Assembly: GCA_012031335.1 (NCBI GenBank)
Contig: JAAUTT010000124.1
Location: 1-9,145 of the forward strand
Source: Bacteroidales bacterium
GTDB lineage: Bacteria; Bacteroidota; Bacteroidia; Bacteroidales; JAAUTT01
DNA: 9,145 nt
Direction of reading: 5' to 3'
The notes beneath the pieces are model-generated. The model saw only the letters and a program-made list of their open reading frames with translations, was not told the DNA's origin and ran no database searches. Shown here piece by piece: positions 1 through 8,193 of the stretch (positions are counted from its first letter, which is position 1; each line of letters starts with the position of its first letter). The translations under genes were made by a program, and so were the position numbers.

Positions 1-332
1 TCTTATCAATATAAAAAGCATAAAAAGCTCTATTTGTAGGGATAAGATAAGTTTTATACGCCGGATCAGATAAGAGATTCTCCAAAACCGGTCATTATCA
101 ATAAGCTGTCAAATGTTGCAAAGATCTTTTTATCAGTATATTTTTCAAGTTTAAATTCCTTGTAAGTATATAAATCCTTTGTTTTTGCAGTTCTGATATA
201 AGTAAGTGCATCTACAGTTTTATCCCATCGATCGGGTTTTCCGTATTCATATTCATAGGGTTTCATAAGCTCAAGCTCACATGCCGATGCCAGTCCCAAA
301 ATAGTGATAATAATGATATAATATTTTTTCAT
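1..332 (-). CDS. Fasciclin-domain lipoprotein, N-terminal part (partial, frameshifted)
   Basis: Last gene of the leftward susCD operon, running off the left edge. ATG at 332 is preferred over the TTG at 341 because it gives a clean lipoprotein signal: MKKYY, a run of Ile/Leu, then lipobox LASAC with the lipidated Cys at residue 17. The mature part contains 'ALTYIRTAKTKDLYTY', a stretch resembling the start of a FAS1 (fasciclin) domain. The open frame stops at TGA 66-68, but a one-base shift there continues into DPAYKTYLIPTNRAFYAF, matching the FAS1 signature 'hT.F.PTN.AF'. The stop is therefore most likely an indel at about 66-72 and not the true end. FAS1 proteins act in adhesion or binding at the cell surface, and Bacteroidota often encode them just downstream of SusD. 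That role here is inferred. The ATG lies about 20 bp after the end of susD, so co-transcription is likely. Confidence 0.6.
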
Positions 333-379
333 GTTTCTCAAAGTATAAATTATTCAGCAGTTACATAAAACTATTTGCT

Positions 380-1775
380 TCAATTTAGAGTTAGCTCTAA
401 TGTTATCAGCATGTATAGGCCAAAAATATTGAGTGGATCACTCAAATTGTTTATAGGTTGCATAACCGGAATTGCTTTCCCGGTGCGAACCAGGTCGAAC
501 CAGCGTTTTCCTTCACCTAATAGTTCTTTGGCACGCTCATCTAATAAGGCATTTTCGATTTCGTCAACAGTTGAGCTCTCAGTTACCGAACTTGCAGGTA
601 ACATAGCCCTGGCCCGAATAATATTCATCAATTCAACAGCTTTTGTTTTATTCCCCAATTTATTCAATGCCTCAGCCCTTAGTAACAGAACATCGGCCAA
701 TCGATATAAAATTATATTCTGGTCTTTGTTTATTGTTTGATAATTTGCATATACGGGACCAAAAAACTTATAAACTTTATTGGCATCATAAAATACTTTA
801 CGGGAATCTTGAGATTCAAACAGATTGATAAATTTATCGGACGCTCCAAATGTATTAAAATTTGAATGCCACAGGGTGCTCATATTGCTTTCGGCTCCTT
901 CATCTTTGTTAAACTGAAGCTCGAAAATTCCTTCGGCCGGATAGGTTATTAATTTATCCCTGCGAAGAGAAATATCGCCAAAATTTACTGCCAGGTTCCA
1001 CTTTTTTGAGGATGAATTATAATATCTTGTTAAGGTTTCAAACTTTGTGGCCACTGAATCTGCCTTCTGGTAATTTTTCAACCACATGTAAACATCGGTT
1101 TGAGCTGCCCAGGCGGCTGCTCTTGTAGCCCTTCCTCTGTTTAATCTGAAATTGTCGAAATTATATGAATTTTCACTATTATACTCATTAGGCAGGTACA
1201 ATGAGGCGCTATCCAAATCTGCGGTGATTTGGGCCCAAATTCGTTCTACCGGAGCGGAAGGAACCTCAAAATCAAGGGTGTCGCTATCGTAAGGAAAATT
1301 AATTAAAGGTGCTTCTCCCCAAACTCTTACAATGTAGAAGTAAGAAAGTGCCCTTGCAAAAAAAGGCCTCTCCTCTGTGCCTGTTAGGTTGGTTTTTGTA
1401 TAAGTTAATTCCGGTACTTTTGGAATGTACTTAATAGCAAAATTAGACCGGCTGATAACTTTATACAGTGAATTCCAATCGCTGCTCGACATAGTTGCAA
1501 CCAGAGCATTATCTATTAAATACAATGCCTCGTTGTCGTTATTATATCTTACAAGCATATCGCTGCGACCATCGCCCCAATAAGCATAATTGGTTTTAAA
1601 AGTAGATTGCATCTGGTTATAGATAGCCAGAATTCCCGAGGTTGCCTCAGCCTCGTTGGACCACATGTTATTAAATGTATAATTGCTTTTGGGTTCCAGT
1701 TCGATCATTTTCTCGCACGAAACCATCCCTATGACAGCAATTAATAATAAATATATAAAATGAATGTTTTTTCAT
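380..1775 (-). CDS. SusD/RagB-family outer-membrane glycan-binding lipoprotein
   Basis: Surface lipoprotein that caps a SusC transporter and binds oligosaccharides. The uninterrupted frame covers 1726-380 (448 aa). It begins inside the signal peptide: upstream, the same frame reads a hydrophobic stretch ending in lipobox IGMVSC, and ATG at 1775 joins it if the six-base A run (plus-strand T 1767-1772) is one base shorter or two longer. Family marks include the SusD N-terminal region (EATSGILAIYNQMQ), a TPR-like segment RLADVLLLRAEALNKLG followed by AVELMNIIRARA, and the C-terminal LLDERAKELLGEGKRWFDLVR. The annotated end LNIFGLYMLITLELTLN is probably wrong. Adding one base to the A5 run at 422-426 gives NIFWPIHADNIRANSKLKQ, the usual 'W.PIh..ei..N..l.QN' ending of SusD, with a stop near 350-356. 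The reconstructed length is about 476 aa, near the family norm. The ATG starts 12 bp after the susC stop. Confidence 0.9.
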
Positions 1776-1787
1776 ATTCAAAAATGA

Positions 1788-3395
1788 TTAAAATTCAAGA
1801 TTAATACCAAAATTGAAAGAACGCGCAGTAGGATAGCCTCCATTATCAATTCCGGCTCCAAAATTCGAGTCGGACATATTTACTTCAGGATCGAATCCGC
1901 GGAAATTACTAAAGGTTAGCAAATTGGCTCCCTGAACCATAATATCGACCTTGTTTAAGCCCACTTTACGGGTTATTTGTTGCGGAATTGTATATTGTAG
2001 CGTTACATTACGGAGCTTAACGTAAGAACCATCCTCTAACCATCGGGTGGAATTACGGGAATTTTGGCGCGGATCAGTTCCTATTGCCAAAGGTACATCA
2101 GTAATGTCGCCTGGTTTTCTCCACCTGCGATCAACAGCTATACCCTGGTTGCCGCTAAAAATCATGCTTTCGGTGCCCTTCCTGAAATTGCTGAAAATAT
2201 CATTCCCATTTACATAACTAATGTATATATCTAATTTAAACCCTTTGTAAGAAAATGAATTTGAAATACCACCAAAGAAATTAGGAGACGCATTGCCAAT
2301 TATTGTCCGGTCATTCTCATCAATTATCCCGTTTTTGTCAAAATCCTGAAACCAAACGTCGCCACCTTTGAAAGCTGCTCCATTTAAGCCATTGGTTAAC
2401 TGAACAACTGTTCCCGTATAGTTTGGATCCTTCACCTGTTGCCCTTCCAATGCATGACCCTTAGGATAAAAGCGATTATCCTGGTCTGTCGGGAAAACAC
2501 CATTCATTAACCAACCATAGAATGTTCCAACTTCTTCACCTGTGCGAATAATAATAGGTCCTTCGAAAATATCCTTGTTTTCAGGCAATTTCATAACTTT
2601 ATTACGGTTAAAAGCTATGTTTCCCGAAACAGTCCACTGAAATTGAGAAGTCATTACCGGACGAACTGTTAATTGCAATTCGAATCCTTTATTCTCAATA
2701 TCTCCAAGGTTTGACGGCATCTCTGAAAATCCTGAGGTCTGAGGAAGTTTTACCTTGAACAAAAGGTCTTTTGTATTCTTTGTATAATAGTCAGCTTCTA
2801 ATTCAACCCTATTATCAAAAAGGTATAAATCAAGACCGAAATTTGAGGAATAGGTTGTCTCCCATTTCAGGTTTGGATTGAACAGTCCAGTAGGAGCTAT
2901 ACCGCTTAAATTCATGTATTTATAACCCACACCGTAAGAGCCTTGTGATTCGTAGTTTCCAATCGACTCATTTCCTGTAATCCCGTATGTAGCGCGGACT
3001 TTTCCAAGTGATAGCCAAGATTTTGCAAATTCCAGAAATGGTTCCTCGCTAAATTTCCAACCCACCTGTAATGATGGAAAATCGGCAAAGCGGTTGTTTT
3101 TCCCAAACCGTGAAGAACCATCTCTTCTGAATGTAGCCGAGAAAAGATATTTGCTGTCGTAATCGTATTGAACCCTTCCTAAATATGATAACAAGGAATG
3201 TTCGGATATGAATGTTCCAACATTTTTCCAAATTCCTGCTGCATTTAATGTTTCAATTGTATTGGAAGAATACCCCTCACCATCTATCGATACTCCATTG
3301 TTTTGCCACGATTGGTAAGTTACCCCCCCCATAAAAGTTAAATTACTTTTCTTTATGCTTAGTGTATAAAAAAAGTAAGTTTTTCTGTTAACCAC
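1788..3395 (-). CDS. SusC-family TonB-dependent transporter, C-terminal beta-barrel part
   Basis: Continuation of the SusC-like gene at 3359-5198 in another frame, not a separate gene. It has no signal peptide, its GTG at 3395 lies inside the upstream fragment, and the two frames overlap by 37 bases. It encodes most of the 22-strand outer-membrane barrel, with repeated beta-strand patterns such as GRVQYDYDSKYLFSATFRRD, GWKFSEEPF, the family motif RATYGITGNESIGNY and WTVSGNIAFNRNK. It ends in the canonical C-terminal strand RSFNFGINLEF, with terminal Phe as needed for barrel insertion. Adding one base to the seven-base run at 3368-3374 joins the halves through WLTEKLTFFYTLSIKKSNL and gives a 1137-aa protein. 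A G8 tract (coding strand) at 3330-3323 is in frame here (MGGV). Confidence 0.9.
   Translation of the reverse strand: MVNRKTYFFYTLSIKKSNLTFMGGVTYQSWQNNGVSIDGEGYSSNTIETLNAAGIWKNVGTFISEHSLLSYLGRVQYDYDSKYLFSATFRRDGSSRFGKNNRFADFPSLQVGWKFSEEPFLEFAKSWLSLGKVRATYGITGNESIGNYESQGSYGVGYKYMNLSGIAPTGLFNPNLKWETTYSSNFGLDLYLFDNRVELEADYYTKNTKDLLFKVKLPQTSGFSEMPSNLGDIENKGFELQLTVRPVMTSQFQWTVSGNIAFNRNKVMKLPENKDIFEGPIIIRTGEEVGTFYGWLMNGVFPTDQDNRFYPKGHALEGQQVKDPNYTGTVVQLTNGLNGAAFKGGDVWFQDFDKNGIIDENDRTIIGNASPNFFGGISNSFSYKGFKLDIYISYVNGNDIFSNFRKGTESMIFSGNQGIAVDRRWRKPGDITDVPLAIGTDPRQNSRNSTRWLEDGSYVKLRNVTLQYTIPQQITRKVGLNKVDIMVQGANLLTFSNFRGFDPEVNMSDSNFGAGIDNGGYPTARSFNFGINLEF
3323..3330 (-). repeat. G8 mononucleotide tract in susC coding strand
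   Basis: Eight consecutive C on the plus strand (G8 in the coding strand), read as ATG GGG GGG GTA in the barrel part of the transporter. It is the longest G/C homopolymer in the window, in an otherwise AT-rich sequence. It is in frame with the downstream barrel. Such tracts can slip in replication and are also error-prone in sequencing. Whether its length varies cannot be told from one sequence. Confidence 0.75.
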
Positions 3396-5198
3396 GACAG
3401 GCTTTTATTTCCTCTGTACTGAGCTTTGTGATCGGTGGATTTTGGAATATATGTCAACTTATTACGAAAAACATTTTCAATAATATCGGAGTAATCGACC
3501 GAAAAACTCGATTTGGCAATTAAGCCTTTTATTGGGGTCCATTCAAAATATTCACTTCCAAGAAAACGATTAGTAATTGCCTGGTTTTTTATAAGATTAG
3601 CATATGCAACTGGGTTGAGTTTATCGTTAGGGGCAACATTATAAGTTCCATCACTTAAGAATATAGGATAAATTGAAGGAATAGATACAACTCCCTTAAT
3701 ATTGCTACCTTGGTCGGTACGTGTATTTGTTGAACGGGTATAGGAAAAATTGCTGCCAATTTTTAAGTTTTCGTAAGCCTGATAATCGACATTAATTCTG
3801 GTGTTAATTCTTTTAAGATTGGTTTTGATAACAATACCATCCTGATCAAGAAATCCTGTGCTAATCATATACCGAAGCTTGTCTGTTCCACCGGAAATCT
3901 TGGCATCAAACTTCTTAGTCAAAGCCTGACGAAACATTGCATCCTGAAAATCGGTATCACCCGAATTGGAGCCTGCTAAAGAATCCACACCTGCGGCACC
4001 GGGGGCTCCTCCATTGTTCATATCCTTATCGAACATAAAATCCCTGAACTGCCTTGCATTCAAAACCCCAATTTTATTTGCAATCTTACTAACCCCAATC
4101 GTTGAGTTTATATTTAAAGTAGGTTTTCCAGCTTTTCCACGTTTTGTGGTAACAATAACAACACCATTTGCTGCTCTGGAGCCATATATAGCTGCCGAAG
4201 CAGCATCTTTTAACACCTGGATGGACTCAATGTCCGAAGGATCCATATCGGCCAGAGGATTTAAGGCACTACCTCCCATGTTAAGACTGGTTACACCATC
4301 GGTTTGCAATGGAACGCCATCCACAATAAACAATGGACTGCTACCTCCGTTTAGGGTAGAAGTACCCCTGATCCGTATTGTAACACCACCTCCGGGCTCA
4401 CCGGTATTCGACACAACATCGACACCCGCAGCTTTGCCCTGTAAAATATTTGCTACAGATAGGGTAGGGATTTTATCAATTTGCTGAGACGAAATAGTTG
4501 AAACTGCTCCTGTCAGATCCGGCTTTTTTACCGATCCGTAACCTATCACCACTACTTCGTTCAAACTCTTAACATCGGGAATCATCGAGATGTTTAAAAC
4601 AGTTTGACCCGTAATGGTTACGGCTTCAGTTAAGTATCCCACAAAGCTGAAAACAAGGGTTGCACTTTCAGGAACATCTATAGAAAAACGTCCTTCGTTA
4701 TCCGAAATAACCCCTAAAGTAGTACCCTGAACTGTAATGTTTACGCCAGGCAAAGGAGTATTATCCTCAGATGCCATTACCTGTCCGGTAATTTTTCTCA
4801 TTTGCACAGCCAGGTCAACTACCGGAGTATTTATAACCTCATCTTTTTCGCTGCGGCTTACCATTATCACATTATTCACCTGCTCAAACCGCAAACCTGC
4901 CTGTGCCGAAATCTGGCGGAGGTAATCTCCCACCGATTTGTTTCCTGTTTCTAAACTTATGGTTTCATGAAGATTAATATCCTCTTCATGAAAATTAAAT
5001 TTATACTTTGTGCCTTTTTCGATTTCCGAAAAAGCCTTTTTCAGCGTAACTTCATTAACACTAAGATTAACAAAGACCTGGTAAACATTTTTTGCTCTTT
5101 TGCCCGTCGGTGTCGAATTGCAAAAAGTACGCTGAAAAACAAACTTTGAAGGATGAACAACTTCACCATCATAAATAGTAGTATTGCTTTTTTTTCAT
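3359..5198 (-). CDS. SusC-family TonB-dependent transporter with STN domain, N-terminal part
   Basis: First part of the outer-membrane glycan importer of a SusCD complex. The open frame from GTG 4933 is too short. Upstream codons in the same frame still encode a secretin/TonB short N-terminal (STN) domain (VNLSVNEVTLKKAF, then KYKFNF; residues about 42-115 of the restored protein). A signal peptide starting MKKKAILLFMMVKLFILQ at ATG 5198 joins this frame if one A is added at 5188-5195 and one at 5118-5119. Next come a carboxypeptidase-like domain (KITGQV, LPGVNITVQGT, about 137-210), a TonB-box-like segment NEVVVIGYG (about 214-222) and the plug (IRIRGTSTLNGGSSPLFIVDG; IQVLKDAASAAIYGSRAANG; about 227-354), then the first barrel strands. 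The frame ends at TAA 3361-3359 after the T7 run (minus strand) at 3368-3374. The STN domain and fecR directly upstream point to transport coupled to trans-envelope signalling. Confidence 0.92.
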
Positions 5199-5342
5199 AT
5201 TTTTGAATTGTTTGTAATTGGTAGTAATATCAGTTATAGCTGCAATACCCGGAATTCGTCATTCCCCAATGCCTGTCCGGATATTGCATTTTTCTTTTCC
5301 CGGCTGTGTTCCTCTAAGGTCATACCAGACAATCTTTATATT
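5199..5342 (-). other. Spacer between fecR and susC
   Basis: 144 bp with no gene I can support. A susC promoter might be expected here in PULs of this type, but I see no good TAnnTTTG on the minus strand. Transcription may read through from fecR, or the promoter may differ from the consensus. Confidence 0.4.
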
Positions 5343-6317
5343 TTACTTCATAAGCTTATTAGTTATGGTTACTATAGTGCGGTTTTCTTTGGATGATATT
5401 TTATAATTGAAATCCCTTGTTTTGCTCATACTCAGCAAAACATTTTTCAGTGTTTCATTCTCATAGGTACCGGTAAAACTCCACGATTGATGTGGATTAT
5501 ATTTTATTTCAAATTGCACCCCATACCACCGTTCAAGGTTTTCAACCACATCATTAAATGAAGATTGATTGAAATAAAGAATGCCGTCCTTCCACCCATA
5601 AGCTTTTAAACGGTCAACCTTTGTTTTCATTAATCCAGATTTCTTTAACATTGCGCCTTCTCCAGGAACTAAAACTAAAGCTTTATCGGTTTCTTCAAGT
5701 TCGTTTTCAACTTTAACTTTACCATCTTTCAGGGAAACTTCAAAATTTTCCATTTCATGAGCACTGACATTAAAAGCTGTTCCAAGAGCAGTTACGACAA
5801 CGTTTCCTGCTTTAACACGAAAAGGCCGCAAACTGTCCTTTTTTACTTCAAAAAAGGCTTCACCTTCAAGCTCAACAATTCGTTCGGCATTGTCAAACGT
5901 TTCGGTGAACGAAATTTTTGTATTGGAGTTTAGCCATACTAAAGTGCCATCGGGTAACCTGTGGCTTGACTTTTTCCCTGCAGGTATTTCAATAGTTTTT
6001 GTTTTAGCCTCAATTGCAACAGTGGGCTGGATATCTCTATTAATATTCGATAAAAAATATATCCCTGCACCCGTTGTAATCAGCAGTAAAATAGTAGCTG
6101 CAATCTTTATCATAAAAAGCTTCCTTTCCGATTTTGTCTCTTCCTGAACAAATAATTCAACCTCTTGCTTCTTAACAGCTTCATCCCAATATTCAGGGAT
6201 AAGTTTTTCGGTTAAAAATTCATGACCCGCTTCCGATTCAAGGAATTGTTTCACTGCCCTGGCTTGATCCGAAGAACATTTTCCGGCGAAATAATCTTCA
6301 ATTATGCTTTTGTCCAT
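5343..6317 (-). CDS. FecR-family anti-sigma factor
   Basis: Inner-membrane regulator that holds an ECF sigma factor and passes on a signal from an STN-bearing TonB transporter. I chose ATG 6317 (MDKSIIEDYFAGKC, 324 aa). The frame is open to 6413, but the added 32 residues are not family-like. The N-terminal cytoplasmic part (1-67) has the typical short-helix pattern. One transmembrane helix spans about 68-89 (FMIKIAATILLLITTGAGIYF). The FecR domain spans about 109-205 (IPAGKKSSHRLPDGTLVWLN, ELEGEAFFEVKK, FRVKAGNVVVTALGTAFNV). A C-terminal DUF4974 domain at about 247-318 (LYFNQSSFNDVVENLERWYG, FTGTYENETLKNVL) is typical of Bacteroidota. It is the only gene here with no sign of a frameshift. 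It lies 144 bp upstream of susC in the same direction and is divergent from the sigma gene, which is unusual because the two are normally co-transcribed sigma first. I found no convincing promoter for it. Confidence 0.93.
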   Translation of the reverse strand: MDKSIIEDYFAGKCSSDQARAVKQFLESEAGHEFLTEKLIPEYWDEAVKKQEVELFVQEETKSERKLFMIKIAATILLLITTGAGIYFLSNINRDIQPTVAIEAKTKTIEIPAGKKSSHRLPDGTLVWLNSNTKISFTETFDNAERIVELEGEAFFEVKKDSLRPFRVKAGNVVVTALGTAFNVSAHEMENFEVSLKDGKVKVENELEETDKALVLVPGEGAMLKKSGLMKTKVDRLKAYGWKDGILYFNQSSFNDVVENLERWYGVQFEIKYNPHQSWSFTGTYENETLKNVLLSMSKTRDFNYKISSKENRTIVTITNKLMK

Positions 6318-6454
6318 AGTTAAAATTTTCAAAAGTTTGGCGCATCTATCTATTATATCCCTATTGATGCTTTTTTTCTCATTTATTATTAAAAAAAAAA
6401 CACTCACAACCATATTATTGAATTACAGACCTATAATATTTTTCTGCTGTTTTA

Positions 6455-6485
6455 TTTGGAATGCAAAATTAAATTTATACTTTTG
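6455..6485 (+). promoter_or_regulatory. Bacteroidota-type promoter for the ECF sigma gene
   Basis: TTTG at 6455-6458 is followed after 19 bp by TACTTTTG at 6478-6485. This matches the primary-sigma consensus of Bacteroidota (-33 TTTG, about 19 bp, -7 TAnnTTTG). It points toward the sigma gene, whose ATG is at 6527, leaving a leader of roughly 30 bases. It lies in the 209-bp gap between divergent fecR and sigma, a gap that also holds an A10 run at 6391-6400. Confidence 0.65.
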
Positions 6486-6526
6486 ATTTGGATATTGGTT
6501 AACCAAAATTCATTTACACACTGACT

Positions 6527-7086
6527 ATGAAAACTACAGGTATGAGTGAAAAGGAACTGGTGGGTTTGATCAAAGCGGGAGATTCAAAAGCTTTTCACAT
6601 AGTTATGGAAAAGTATTATCCATTAATAAAATATGTTTGCTTTAAATTTAAAATACGGGAGCAAGACATCGAAGATATTAAACAAGAGGCGTCTTTAAAA
6701 ATTTGGGAAAAGCGTCAAGACCTGGACCTTGAACTATCCTTTGGAAGTTACCTTATTACCATTGCTAAGCATTTAATTTATAAAAAGATAAAGCTTCAGG
6801 CACGGCTCATCTTTCTTGAACATTATAACAGTGACCAGGATACCGTTATCGACAGCACTTCGGATCAGGTGAATTATAACGATTTGGAAAATCATATTAA
6901 CACCATTATTGGGCATTTGCCGGAACAACAGGGGAAAATTATTAAATTAAAGGTCCTCGGCAGTTATTCGACCGACGAAATTTTCGTCCAAATTAAAAAA
7001 TTACAAAGCGAGCAACCGAAAACCATTATTACAGGGGACTGGAAAAGGTTCGAAATAGCTTGAAAAGGGCAATGCTAATATTTTAA
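6527..7086 (+). CDS. ECF-type RNA polymerase sigma factor (region 4 frameshifted)
   Basis: Sigma-70 family extracytoplasmic-function sigma factor, the expected partner of FecR and activator of the PUL. Region 2 is at about residues 20-90: AFHIVMEKYYPLIKYVCF, then the core-binding helix DIEDIKQEASLKIWEKRQDL, then SYLITIAKHLIYKKIK. Region 4 begins HINTIIGHLPEQQGKIIKLK. As written, the frame runs to TGA 7063 (178 aa) and loses the DNA-binding helix-turn-helix. Dropping one T from 6981-6984 and one A from 6995-7000 restores EISSKLKITKRATENHYYRG and LEKVRNSLKRAMLIF, a normal region 4.2, and a stop at 7084-7086 (185 aa, the usual ECF size). I chose ATG 6527; ATG 6542 (MSEKEL) is a possible alternative. 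The gene is divergent from fecR and convergent with GH5, and is preceded by a consensus promoter. Confidence 0.9.
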
Positions 7087-7338
7087 GTTATATTGATCTT
7101 ATAAAAAGTTTTTTTTAACCAGAACCATGATAACAAATCTTAAGTATAAAATGATCAAGTTTTCTGGCAATCACGGATTTTTCACTCCACAGTAAAATCG
7201 TTTTGAATATTTACTGCTTTAAAAGATACTTACGGCAGGATAAATCATTACTAAGAATCTGATGAGCCATTTCGGCAATAAATAAGGTCTGTTCCCGAAG
7301 AACCACAATAAACCTTCGCCCCACACAGATATCGCAAA
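7087..7338. other. Convergent intergenic gap between sigma and GH5 genes
   Basis: About 250 bp without a gene I can support. It contains a perfect 7-bp inverted repeat, CAGTAAA 7190-7196 with TTTACTG 7210-7216 (13-base loop). No U-tract follows on either strand, so it is only a weak terminator candidate. A T8 run lies near 7110-7117. On the minus strand, 7345-7251 is open in a frame shifted by one from the GH5 gene and could be an extra tail of that protein (see findings). Confidence 0.45.
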
Positions 7339-8193
7339 TTACCGGCATCCGGCAGGAATGTCGCCTAATTTTTCAGTCCGGTTCAAATCAGTCCATACCT
7401 TAGTGCCAAAATCTGTAAGGTTGGTAGCAGTGCCGTTTGCATCGTACTGTGTATGCGGTCCACCTCCATTTCCACCAGTTGTAAGGTCGTTTTTATCGCC
7501 TCCCCACCAGGCCCAGGCAATGCGACCGATGTTGCGGGGCTGAACAGCCGCCAGGGTGTAATCGACGGCAATACTGACATCGCTGTTATTGTAAACCCCA
7601 TACTCTCCCACAAGAATGCATTTATTCTGTTGTATTACCCTGTCGAAATAATTATCGAGTTTCGACTGGCATTGCTTCCACTGGTCGTAAATGTGAATGG
7701 AATACACCGTATTATTTACCGGATCGGTTAAACTCTGGCTCAGGATGGCACTTTTGCTTTCCGAAACATTGGCACAGTTCCAGTCGTTAGCATCCTGACC
7801 CCACCAGTTCCCGGTTGCAACTATAATGTTTGTATTGCCGGTTGCACGGATGGCATTGGCAACAACCTGCAGGGAGTTTTTCCATGTATCGTTGCTGCTC
7901 ACCTGTGGCTCGTTGTACAAGTCGAACCACACATAAGGGTTGTTTTTGTATTCCTTTGCCAGCATCACCCACCAGTTTGAGGCACATCCAATATCGGTGA
8001 AAAGTCCACCCACTTCGTGCCATTCGATCATCACCACAATTTTGGCATCGGTGTACTTTTTTATAATCTGGCGCAAGGTTCCAAAGGTTTCGTATTTATA
8101 TTGCGGGAAATTGTTTTTTCGCACATAAAGGAAGTTTGACTGTCGATAGCCGGTCCGCCTTTGGTGCTTAGCCTGATGGTATTGAACTTCCAT
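7339..8193 (-). CDS. GH5 glycoside hydrolase lipoprotein, C-terminal catalytic part
   Basis: Main part of a (beta/alpha)8-barrel clan-A endo-glycanase. The true frame starts near 8138. The first 20 or so residues from ATG 8193 are a frame artefact. Joined to its upstream pieces (459 aa in all), it shows the GH5 residues in order: EWHEVGG (His234), VWFDLYNEP (Asn269 and acid/base Glu270), YSIHIYD (His342, Tyr344), CILVGEYGV (nucleophile Glu372) and RIAWAWWGG (Trp404-406). It ends with LTDFGTKVWTDL, similar in style to bacterial endo-mannanases, then GDIPAGCR. Substrate is probably beta-mannan or beta-glucan; I cannot fix the subfamily. It would retain the active site, so the enzyme is probably functional once the frame is corrected. 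It runs toward the sigma gene (convergent). Secretion by lipid anchor is set by the N-terminal piece at 8444-8719. Confidence 0.88.
   Translation of the reverse strand: MEVQYHQAKHQRRTGYRQSNFLYVRKNNFPQYKYETFGTLRQIIKKYTDAKIVVMIEWHEVGGLFTDIGCASNWWVMLAKEYKNNPYVWFDLYNEPQVSSNDTWKNSLQVVANAIRATGNTNIIVATGNWWGQDANDWNCANVSESKSAILSQSLTDPVNNTVYSIHIYDQWKQCQSKLDNYFDRVIQQNKCILVGEYGVYNNSDVSIAVDYTLAAVQPRNIGRIAWAWWGGDKNDLTTGGNGGGPHTQYDANGTATNLTDFGTKVWTDLNRTEKLGDIPAGCR

Noticed and set aside
375..740. 121-aa plus-strand open frame with a start near 375
   Set aside because: Antisense to the conserved C-terminal SusD motifs; no family features and no promoter.
1788..3395. C-terminal SusC piece as an independent transporter gene
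   Set aside because: No signal peptide, STN or plug; it starts inside the other fragment and continues it exactly after a one-base correction.
3966..4487. 173-aa open frame on the plus strand
   Set aside because: Lies antisense to the conserved plug region of the SusC gene, has no recognisable domain, and is explained as a shadow frame.
6318..6413. 32-residue N-terminal extension of FecR
   Set aside because: The ATG at 6317 gives the usual FecR start; the extension has no family similarity and would place a hydrophobic stretch before the anti-sigma domain.
6965..7010. Programmed ribosomal frameshift in the sigma gene
   Set aside because: The switch needs two separate one-base corrections in short runs, with no slippery-site and structure context, and similar shifts occur in unrelated genes nearby.
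7190..7216. Hairpin CAGTAAA/TTTACTG as a rho-independent terminator
   Set aside because: AT-rich 7-bp stem with a 13-base loop and no U-tract on either side; too weak to call.
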